DNA of 64,000 bases, from contig JAXLXO010000004.1 of assembly GCA_046327915.1 (NCBI GenBank), positions 124,001 to 188,000 of the forward strand, written 5' to 3'. This DNA comes from VGTK01 sp046327915 (GTDB lineage: Bacteria > Desulfobacterota > Binatia > UBA12015). The notes beneath the pieces are model-generated. The model saw only the letters and a program-made list of their open reading frames with translations, searched no databases and was not told where the DNA came from. Position 1 is the stretch's first letter. The number at the start of each line of letters is the position of its first letter. This document shows, in pieces, positions 35,829-43,027 of this stretch. Made by a program: the position numbers and the translations under genes.

Positions 35829-36870
35829 TCCGACGCAGCGACGACCAGCGCCAGGCGCGACGCCTCGAGAGCCGACCCCGCGACGCGATCGTCTCCGGTC
35901 GATCCGAGCAGTCGACCGCGCACGAAGCGCTCGTCGACGAGGCGCGAGATGAGCGCTCGCCGAGCCGAACGTCCGGCGGTCGCCGGCCGCGTCCGCGACG
36001 TCCTCGAGCGCGGACGCCCGGCCCGAGCTGAAGCCGACGAGCAGACGCGCGGACTCGGCGAGCGGTCGGGCGGACCGCGACCCACGCGCCTCGTCCGCCG
36101 ACATCGGCGACGCCTGCCGGACGCGCGAGGACCTTGCCGGCGCGAAAACCACGCGGTGCGCGGCTCGGTCTCGATGCGCACCCCGAGAGCGGTCGTCGAT
36201 CGAGCCCGGCGCGGCTCTGCGCCGACCCGCGTCGGCTTCGACGCGCCTGCGGCTGCCACGAGCTCGATCCCCATCGCGGCACCTGGTCCGCCTGCAGCTT
36301 CCTCGACGTTCGTGCCGGAGCGGCGACGTAGGCCACCTCGTCGCCACGGATGGAGACCCAGTTGCGCGCACCGGGGATTTGCAGCACCAGCCGACCCGCG
36401 ACCTCGAGCGCCCGAGCAGGGTGAAGACCGTCGCACGCCTGCCGAAAAGCCGATGCCTCGACCCCGGCGCGCGGCAGCCGACGTCGTGCCCGCGCCGGCG
36501 GCGGACTCGAGAGGATGCCGGCGTTCAACGTCGGCTGGGAAGCCGCGGCCGCCGCCGCCGCCTCGACCGGTGCGCCGATCGACGAGCCACCACCGGCTGG
36601 AGGTTCCCGGCCGGCCGAGCGACGCCGTGAGTCGCGGGTCGGCGCACGATGTCGAGCGGCGGCGCACATCGACGGCCTGCCACGGTCGGAAATAGAAGAC
36701 AAGATCGCTGGCCGACCGCGTGCGGGGCACGGGTTCTCGCGGAAGGCAATCCGCGCTGGTCTTCCGCGAGCCCCGCACGAGATCGAACATCGGAACGCGG
36801 AAGGCTCGACGCCGGTGATCGGGGGCACCAGGTCCATCCTCGCATCCTTCATGTCAAGCAAGGAGAGCGA
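35811..36870. other. Unassigned degraded stretch between the repeat copies
   Basis: About 1.06 kb with long open frames on both strands but no recognisable intact protein. On the minus strand, fragments such as RLVLQIPGARNWVSIRGDE, then DEVAYVAA and LVGFSSGRASALEDVADAA, look protein-like but fall in different frames. That is what repeated small deletions in a real minus-strand gene would produce. No family could be named. The last 25 bases contain AAGGAGAG before the sulfatase ATG. Confidence 0.45.
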
Positions 36871-37653
36871 ATGAAGATGTCGAGCTCGGTGCTCGCCGGC
36901 GTGGTGCTGGTTCGGCCCGCCGGGCGGCGACGGCGGCGAGCCCAACATCGTCGTCCTGACCGACGACACCGGCTGAACGACTTCGGCGGACACCGGCGGC
37001 GGCGCGGCCTCGGCCACCCGACGCCGCACGTCGACGATCGCGCGCGAGGGCGCTGTTCCGCTGGTCGGTCAGGCGTGCACGCGGCGCGTCCTTCCAGACC
37101 GGACGCCGCCGATCCGCCGGCGTCGGTCGGTCGCCGGCGACGAGAACTCGCAAGGAGACCCCGACCATCGCGGAGTTCAAAGAACGGCTACCGACGATTT
37201 CAAGTGGCACCTCGGCGACCGGCCCGAGGCGTATCCGACGGCACGGCTACGACGAGAGGAACTTCGGCGCGTACTATCCGGCGTCTACCTACTCGACACG
37301 AGCCAGGAGTTCGTTTTCCTCGTACAACGCCGACTGAAGGCCACGACGTGGTCAACATGTACGGGTGGGGCCCCCGCAAGGTGGACGACAAACTATCCGC
37401 ACCTTCGACGCGGACGCGCGGTCAGGAAGCACGCGAAGGACGGATTCTCATGAGCGTCAACTTCAGAAGATGCACAACCCAACAACCCGGCGCCGGAGTG
37501 AGTCGCGCTCCCGCTACTCCGACTCGGTGATGGAGTCGACTCCAACTCGGCAGTCCAGCCGCGATCCGCGCGGAGCGCGAACACGATCGTCATCATCACC
37601 GCCGACAACGGCGCCTGCGACGCCATCGACGCCGGAACGCACCCGTTCCGCGA
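36871..37653 (+). pseudogene. Arylsulfatase remnant with many small deletions
   Basis: Reading across frames recovers the arylsulfatase order. It starts with PNIVVLTDDTG followed by TG- where TGG (Trp) is expected, then NDFG. HPTPHVD and EGALF follow, then a CT..RASFQTGR active site that has lost the Ala-Gly of the CTAGR formylglycine motif. After that come KETPTIAEF, FKWHLGDRPEAYP, NFGAYYP, DVVNMYGWG, QKMHNPT, YSDSVME, NTIVIITADNGA and HPFR. ATG 36871 has AAGGAGAG upstream and a plausible export signal. Damage is nearly all 1-3 base losses. The reading stops at HPFR-EK, where repeat copy B begins, so the C-terminal third is missing. As written no functional enzyme can be made. Confidence 0.75.
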
Positions 37654-37660
37654 GAAGTGC

Positions 37661-38056
37661 ATGATGACGGTGAGCCGCTTCATGCACTTCGAGGGACGCG
37701 CGCTGCTCGAGGCGCTGCCCGCGGCGGTCGAGAACATCGACGACTACGAGTGGCACGAGGGCGAGCTGATGGGCGGCATGATCCTCGGCTGGAACTTCGG
37801 CGACGGACACCTCAACGGCGAGCAGCTGCTGCGCGCGATCCAGCCGACCTGCGGCTTCGAGCCGGGCGAGGTGCGCATCGTGTCGGTCGAGTCGCAGCCG
37901 CTTTTCGGACCGACCATGCACTGGCGCGTGATCGACGCGGTGGACGGCGTGGTCGCGCAGGGACACACGCGTCTCAACGACTACCGCGACGTGCAGCCGT
38001 GGCCGACCGGACGCGTCGCCGAGGCGCTGTCGCGCGGACACGGCGGCGCCGCCTGA
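37661..38056 (+). pseudogene. DUF3556 C-terminal 131 codons, separated from its gene
   Basis: Starts at the codons MMTVSRF, which continue directly from Cys 437 of the gene at 33882. It runs to a proper stop, ending EALSRGHGGAA. On its own it has a Met start but no ribosome site, so it is not likely to be a separate gene. If the 2,468-bp insert (35193-37660) is an artefact, this is simply the end of the DUF3556 CDS. The segment includes the soluble FGDGHLNGEQLLRAIQ region that DUF3556 proteins carry after the membrane part. Confidence 0.75.
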
Positions 38057-38063
38057 GAAGAGC

Positions 38064-38345
38064 GTGATCCAGGTCGAAGGTCCGCCGCCCCGCCGCGTCG
38101 TCGTCGCGGGCGGACGCGTCGAGCAGACCGTCATGGGCGCCGCGATCCTCGCGGCGCTCGCGTGGTGGCCCTACATGCTCACGTGGTGGTCGCGGAACGG
38201 CTGGCCGGACTACCCCGAGACGTACTTCGTGGGTCTCGTCGTGATCCCGGCCGCGATCCTCGGCGCGGGGCGGCTGCTCGTGCTCGGCGTCCGCGCCGTC
38301 CGCGCGTGGCGCAGCGGCGCGCCGGGTCCGGGCCAGGCCCGCTGA
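38064..38345 (+). CDS. Small membrane protein downstream of DUF3556
   Basis: 93 aa from GTG 38064, seven bases after the DUF3556 stop, with GAGAAG as ribosome site. Two hydrophobic helices (about residues 23-42 and 55-78) are joined by a short Trp/Tyr-rich loop (WWSRNGWPDYPE). No family recognised. The close spacing, and the fact that a damaged copy follows the damaged DUF3556 end in repeat A, support it as a genuine partner gene of the DUF3556 protein. Confidence 0.65.
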   Translation: MIQVEGPPPRRVVVAGGRVEQTVMGAAILAALAWWPYMLTWWSRNGWPDYPETYFVGLVVIPAAILGAGRLLVLGVRAVRAWRSGAPGPGQAR

Positions 38346-38459
38346 CCGCGAGGCGTCGACCCCCGCTCGTCGGGCGGCAGGTCTTTGGCATGGCGCCCGA
38401 AGGCAGATCCGCGCTAGTCCCGCCGGTACGAGATCAACGGCCGGATGGAGGGAACCACG

Positions 38460-39899
38460 ATGCCGCGGATCAAACGCAAGAAGACCGTCACCCGAAGCGC
38501 CCCGCGTTCCGCCCGTACCGCGAAGCCCGCGCACGAGCTGCCGCCCGAGGCGACGCGCGACGAGCGTCGCGCCGCCGGCAAGGCGCTGCGCGACCGCGTG
38601 CCGCGCGAGCAGCACGGCGACTGGACCACGCCGTCGGGCCGGCCCGACCCGGTCGACCTCGTGGTCGCGTCGAGCGAGGGGCGCATCCCCGAGCTCATCC
38701 CGATCCGCTACGGCCGCATGTCGGTGTCGCCGTTCACGTTCTACCGCGGCACCGCGCTGAACATGGCGGCGGATCTGTCGTTCACGCCGAGCACCGGCAT
38801 CCGGGCGCAGCTGTGCGGCGACTGCCACCTGATGAACTTCGGCGGCTTCGCGACGCCCGAGCGCCGCGTGGTCTTCGACATCAACGACTTCGACGAGACG
38901 CTGCCGGGACCGTGGGAGTGGGACGTCAAGCGCCTCGCCGCGAGCTTCGTCCATGCGGCGCGCTCCAACGGCTTCTCCGCGGCCGCCGAGCGCGACGCGG
39001 CGATGGAGTGCGTCCGCTCCTATCGCGAGCACATGCTCGAGTACGCGAAGATGCGGGCGCTCGACGTCTGGTACTCGCGCATCGACGTGGAGGAGGTGCT
39101 GGCCTTCCTCTCCGACAAGGAGACCGTGGCCCGACTCCGCTCGCGTCTCGCGAAGGCGGCCGCGCACAGCACCCCCGACAGCGACTTCCCGAAGCTGGCG
39201 GAGAGCCACGGCGACCGCTTCGCGATCCGGGACGCTCCGCCGCTGGTCTACCACCACCGTGAGATCAACCTGGACGACGAGGGGCACGACATCCTGGGCT
39301 CGGTCGCCCGCTACGTGACCACGCTGCAGGACGACCGGCGCAAGCTGCTCGAGCGCTACCGCCTGGTCGACTTCGCGCTGAAGGTCGTCGGCGTCGGCAG
39401 CGTCGGCACGTTCTGCGGCATCCTGCTGATGATGGCGGAGGACGACGACCCGCTGTTCCTGCAGGCGAAGGAGTCGCACCCCTCGGTCCTCGAGAAGTAC
39501 GTCGGCAAGAGCGTCTACGCGAACCACGGCCAGCGCGTCGTCGAAGGACAGCGCCTGATGCAGGCGGCGAGCGACCTCTTCCTCGGCTGGGCGGAGGGCA
39601 AGCGCGGACGGCAGTTCTACGTGCGCCAGCTGCGCGACATGAAGGTCAAGCCGCTGGTCGAGGCCTTCAACCGCGCGACGATGAACGACTACGCCACGCT
39701 GTGCGGCTGGGGACTCGCGCGCGCGCACGCGCGCTCGGGCGACGCGGCGATGATCGCCGGCTACCTCGGCAAGCGCGACGTCTTCGACCGCGCGATCGCG
39801 CGCTTCGCGCGCAGCTACGCCGACCAGGCCGAGCGCGATCACGCCGCGTTCATCGCCGCCATCCGCACGGGCCGGATCGAGGCGCGGATGGAGGACTGA
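38460..39899 (+). CDS. DUF2252 family protein
   Basis: 479 aa. Diagnostic segments are FYRGTALNMAADL, CGDCHLMNFGG and VFDINDFDET, together with a C-terminal YADQAERDH stretch. DUF2252 proteins have a kinase-like fold, and the GDCHLMNFGG/DINDFDE motifs resemble the catalytic and metal loops of aminoglycoside-phosphotransferase-like enzymes. The true substrate is unknown. ATG 38460 was chosen because GGAGGG sits about 7 bases upstream; an earlier ATG at 38445 lies before that site. The N-terminal 25 residues are Lys/Arg-rich. It stands alone, facing the response-regulator gene. Confidence 0.9.
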   Translation: MPRIKRKKTVTRSAPRSARTAKPAHELPPEATRDERRAAGKALRDRVPREQHGDWTTPSGRPDPVDLVVASSEGRIPELIPIRYGRMSVSPFTFYRGTALNMAADLSFTPSTGIRAQLCGDCHLMNFGGFATPERRVVFDINDFDETLPGPWEWDVKRLAASFVHAARSNGFSAAAERDAAMECVRSYREHMLEYAKMRALDVWYSRIDVEEVLAFLSDKETVARLRSRLAKAAAHSTPDSDFPKLAESHGDRFAIRDAPPLVYHHREINLDDEGHDILGSVARYVTTLQDDRRKLLERYRLVDFALKVVGVGSVGTFCGILLMMAEDDDPLFLQAKESHPSVLEKYVGKSVYANHGQRVVEGQRLMQAASDLFLGWAEGKRGRQFYVRQLRDMKVKPLVEAFNRATMNDYATLCGWGLARAHARSGDAAMIAGYLGKRDVFDRAIARFARSYADQAERDHAAFIAAIRTGRIEARMED

Positions 39900-39925
39900 C
39901 GAGGGTGCGCGGTCGCGAGCGCCGG

Positions 39926-40663
39926 TCAGCGAGCCTGCGGCTCGACGGCCGGCACCGCGCCCGGCACGGCGGAAGCGCCGCCGTCCGGCGGGCGCCACTG
40001 CAGCGAGCGGCGGATCAGCAGCATCTCCCGCTTGAGATTGACGACGTCCTCCGGTGACGCCTCCTCCGGACCCCACTTGAGGATCTTCGCCGCGAGACCG
40101 TGCAGCTGATCGAGCCCGAAGATCGGCGCCGCCTCGACCAGCGCGCGCAGATCGCTCACGTCGAGCGTCTCCCCGGCGCGCATGCGCGCGACCAGCTCCG
40201 CGACGAGCGTCGCGAAGGTCTCGACGATCGAGGCGTAGCTCTCTCCCTCGAGCCCGAGCCGCACCATCACCTCGTCGTGCGCGATGTTGACCGCCTTGCG
40301 GTCCGCGGCGGCGAGCGCGAGCACCTTCTCGAGCTGCGCGCGCTGGATCGGCTTCACGAGATACTGGCTGATGCCGAGCGCCGTGGCCTTCTTGACGGTC
40401 GCGACGTCCACCGAGCCGCTCGCGATGACCACCGGAAGGTCGCGCCATTCCTCGTGCGCGCGAAGGACGTCGATGAGCTGGAAGCCGTCCATGTCCGGCA
40501 TGTCGAGGTCGGTGAGCACCAGGTCGACGTCCTGGTCCTGCTCGAGGACGGCGATGGCCTCGCGCCCGGAGCGGGCGAGAACGGCCTCGTGCCCGAGGGC
40601 GCCGAGATGGCGCTCGAGCAGCATCGCTCCCATGCTGGTGTCCTCGACCCCGAGAATTCTCAT
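39926..40663 (-). CDS. Response regulator with degenerate HPt-like C-terminal region
   Basis: 245 aa. Receiver domain at residues 1-120: acidic pair ED (7-8), phospho-acceptor Asp 52 in VLTDLDMP, and the conserved Lys ~109 in LVKP. Residues ~135-205 are helical (TLVAELVARMRAGETLDVSD, then APIFGLDQLHGLAAKIL) and resemble a phosphotransfer bundle. The usual AHxLKG histidine is absent, so it may act as a binding platform. There is no DNA-binding domain. No adjacent kinase is on this strand; the orphan hybrid kinase at 21850 is a possible but unproven partner. Confidence 0.85.
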   Translation of the reverse strand: MRILGVEDTSMGAMLLERHLGALGHEAVLARSGREAIAVLEQDQDVDLVLTDLDMPDMDGFQLIDVLRAHEEWRDLPVVIASGSVDVATVKKATALGISQYLVKPIQRAQLEKVLALAAADRKAVNIAHDEVMVRLGLEGESYASIVETFATLVAELVARMRAGETLDVSDLRALVEAAPIFGLDQLHGLAAKILKWGPEEASPEDVVNLKREMLLIRRSLQWRPPDGGASAVPGAVPAVEPQAR

Positions 40664-40897
40664 CTGGTCTGCGACTCCGAGACTGCCGACACGCCGTTTA
40701 TCGTCATGCGCGAGGCGTAGCTATAGCCCTCGCGTCCGGGTCGGCAGAGTCGCTGGACTGCGCGATTCACGTGCACGTCCGTCCGCCGGATCTCCGGTCG
40801 GGCCGGGCTTCATGACCAGCGGCGCCAGCTTCCGGCACGCACGCCGCACGGATGCGCGCACAGCGTCGCAGCGCCGCCGCGGCCGCCGTCTGCTCGC

Positions 40898-41119
40898 TCA
40901 GAACTCCGTGCCGCCCTCCGGAGCGACCTCGATCGTCGCGCCGCGCACCAGCACGGGCACGATGCGCCGTCCGCCGGTGAGCTTCAGGAACTCGGTCGTC
41001 GCCTGCGGCTCGCGCGTCAGGTTCACCTCGACGAGGCGGTCGCCCGCCGCGACGATCGCGTCGCGCTGCCGCGCGCAGTGCGGGCAGCCGTCGCGCGTGT
41101 AGAGCGTCACGCGGGCCAT
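40898..41119 (-). CDS. Mini-glutaredoxin
   Basis: 73 aa thioredoxin-fold protein starting MARVTLYTRDGCPHC, with redox pair Cys 12/Cys 15 in CPHC and the cis-Pro region IVPVLVRG. Such single-domain glutaredoxins reduce disulfides or mixed disulfides in the cytosol. ATG 41119 overlaps the upstream MFS stop by one base (TGATG), indicating translational coupling. The second half of the fold is short, at the lower limit for the family. Its link to the transporter is by position only. Confidence 0.85.
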   Translation of the reverse strand: MARVTLYTRDGCPHCARQRDAIVAAGDRLVEVNLTREPQATTEFLKLTGGRRIVPVLVRGATIEVAPEGGTEF

Positions 41120-42453
41120 CAGGCGTCCTGCGCGCGCGCGTGGCCGGGCAGCGGCTCCGCACGGAAGACGAGCCCCAGGACGAGGCTCGCGAGCAGCAGC
41201 GACGCGGCGGCGGTCAGGAACGGAGCCGACCACTCTCCCGTACGGTCGCGCAGGATGCCCGCGACGTACGGGCTGATCACGCCGCCGAGCGCCATGCAGA
41301 AGTTCGCCGACGCGGCGATGGTCGCGGCGGCGCGCGGCGCGAGCACGGCGGGCAGGCTGAACAGCGGTGCCACGGCGAGGCCCTGCACGAAGCTGTTCAG
41401 CGTGAAGAACGCGACCGCCGCGACCCCGTTCGGCGCGAGCGCCGCGGCCGCCATGCACACCGCGGAGCCGCCGAGTCCGACGACTGCGAGCAGCTTGCGT
41501 GCGCGTCCCTCGGCGATGCCGCGCTGCACGAGCCGGTCCGACACCCAGCCGCCGCCGATCAGCGCCGCGATCCCGCCCAGCGTCGGGATCGTGTTGACCC
41601 AGCCCATCTCCTTCATCGACAGGCCCCACGCGTCGGACAGGTACGTCGGGAACCAGGCGACGAAGAGCCACATCGCATAGCCCCACAGGAGACCGGCGAG
41701 CGCGAGCGCGAGCACCGGCGGTGCGGCGAGGATCGACAGCGGCACCGGAGGCGGCGTCACGCGGATGCCCGCCGCCGCGCTCTGCCCACCGTGTGCCGCG
41801 ACCGGCAGCCGCGGCACGAGCGCGAGCCACGCGGCGACCCACACCAGCCCGAGCGCCGCGCAGCCGTAGAACACGTACGACCACGGCCAGCGCGTCACGA
41901 GCCACGCGATCAGCGGCGACGCGAGCAGCGGTCCGACCTGCGTGCCCGCGAAGCACAGCCCCTGCGCGCGCGCGAGCTCCGACGGCGGAAACGCCCGCGT
42001 GTTCAGCGCCGTCTGGCCCGGATTGTTAACCGACTCGAAGAAGCCGAGCAGGAAGCGCACCGCGAGCAGCGCGGGAATCCACGTGAAGAGCGGCGGCGTG
42101 AGCGCCGTCGCGACCGACCACGCGGCACACATCGCCGCGAGGATCACGACGCCGCCGAAGCGGTCGATCAGCAGGCCCGCGGGGATCTGCCCGAGCGCGT
42201 AGCCGAGCAGCGTCGCGGACATCACGCTGCCGAGCTTCGCCTTGTCCCAGCCGAGCTCCGCGAGCAGCACCGGCGCGACGATCGTGACGTTGGTGCGGTC
42301 GACGTAGTTGATCAGGTTCATGCCGAAGAGCAGCGAGACGAGTCGCGTGCGCTCTCCGCCGTCGAGCCGCGGCGCGAACGCATCCGCGGCCGCGGACGCG
42401 CCCGTCCCGTGGCCGGCGGGCTCAGCCGACCCGTGCACCCGCGATCCCCGCAC
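41119..42453 (-). CDS. MFS transporter, anion:cation-symporter type
   Basis: 444 aa with 12 helices. The N-terminal half has NYVDRTNVTIVAP and GYALGQIPAGLLIDRFGG, typical of the ACS group (hexuronate, glucarate and organic-acid symporters). A hydrophilic N-tail of about 35 residues precedes the first helix. The ATG at 42453 overlaps the end of the upstream gene by 32 bases; a GTG at 42438 is an alternative. It ends coupled to the mini-glutaredoxin. Substrate is not deducible; sugar acids or other anions are usual. Confidence 0.85.
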   Translation of the reverse strand: MRGSRVHGSAEPAGHGTGASAAADAFAPRLDGGERTRLVSLLFGMNLINYVDRTNVTIVAPVLLAELGWDKAKLGSVMSATLLGYALGQIPAGLLIDRFGGVVILAAMCAAWSVATALTPPLFTWIPALLAVRFLLGFFESVNNPGQTALNTRAFPPSELARAQGLCFAGTQVGPLLASPLIAWLVTRWPWSYVFYGCAALGLVWVAAWLALVPRLPVAAHGGQSAAAGIRVTPPPVPLSILAAPPVLALALAGLLWGYAMWLFVAWFPTYLSDAWGLSMKEMGWVNTIPTLGGIAALIGGGWVSDRLVQRGIAEGRARKLLAVVGLGGSAVCMAAAALAPNGVAAVAFFTLNSFVQGLAVAPLFSLPAVLAPRAAATIAASANFCMALGGVISPYVAGILRDRTGEWSAPFLTAAASLLLASLVLGLVFRAEPLPGHARAQDA

Positions 42454-43027
42454 GCGCCGCGCGGCGCCGGCGCCGCCACCAGCCGCGCAGCTCCAGCCGG
42501 CCGACGGACGCCAGCAGCACGACCACGCTCGCCACGGCGGACAGCGCCGTGACCAGCGTGCCGCGCACGATCGACAGGATCGCGCGCAGCGGCCCGGTCT
42601 CGCCCTGCACCAGCGCGAAGTGGTGCGCGAGCGTCGTCAAGCGAAAGACGTTCAGCGGGAAGTAGTCGAGGCTCGCGTTGAAGGCGACCAGGCTCTTCGT
42701 CCGCATGAGGAACGGCAGCAGGCGCAGCTCGCTCGGACCACCGGTGCCGAGCTGCAGGACGGTCACGTCGTAGCGCCGGCGCCGCAGTCGCGAGAGGAGA
42801 TCGAAGCGCTCCTCCCACCGCGCGACCTCGAACTGCTCGACCTCGATCGAACCCGCGAGCCCGCTCTCGGCCTCGCGCACCAGCAGGTGGATCCTGCAGG
42901 CCGGGAAGATCGCGCGCACGCGCGCGACGATCTCGCCGAGCTGCGCGCCGGTCTCGGTCTGGATGATCAGGACCTCGCGCACGCGGTCGTAGCGCAGCGG
43001 GCGCAGCAGCATCAGCGGGCTGCTCAT
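42422..43027 (-). CDS. GT9-like domain protein with C-terminal membrane segment
   Basis: 201 aa. The N-terminal half (VREVLIIQTETGAQLGEI, RIHLLVREAE, YDVTVLQLGTGG) resembles the first Rossmann half of heptosyltransferase-like proteins. The nucleotide-binding C-terminal half of GT9 enzymes is missing. Instead there is a membrane helix (about residues 160-182) and a basic tail. FLMRTKSLVAFNASLDYFPL is reminiscent of acceptor-side loops in polysaccharide genes. ATG 43027 overlaps the stop of the giant glycosyltransferase as ATGA, so it belongs to that operon. It may be a non-catalytic partner; that is inference. Confidence 0.65.
   Translation of the reverse strand: MSSPLMLLRPLRYDRVREVLIIQTETGAQLGEIVARVRAIFPACRIHLLVREAESGLAGSIEVEQFEVARWEERFDLLSRLRRRRYDVTVLQLGTGGPSELRLLPFLMRTKSLVAFNASLDYFPLNVFRLTTLAHHFALVQGETGPLRAILSIVRGTLVTALSAVASVVVLLASVGRLELRGWWRRRRRAARAGIAGARVG

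Larger units (their letters stand above)
37654..38345 (+). repeat. Direct repeat copy B (intact)
   Basis: Partner of 35186-35810. It contains the correct DUF3556 3' end (37661-38056) and the intact small gene that follows. The left junction joins arylsulfatase sequence to GAAGTGC, with only a few bases of microhomology to the matching point at 35186-35192. Confidence 0.9.

Noticed and set aside
31818..36371. Leftward open frame of about 1,500 codons
   Set aside because: It overlaps ilvD in another frame and crosses the damaged insert; composition is typical of GC-rich shadow frames.
35193..37660. Insertion sequence or transposon as cause of the insert
   Set aside because: No transposase, no terminal inverted repeats and no short target duplication; the flanking repeat is a long copy of the host gene itself.
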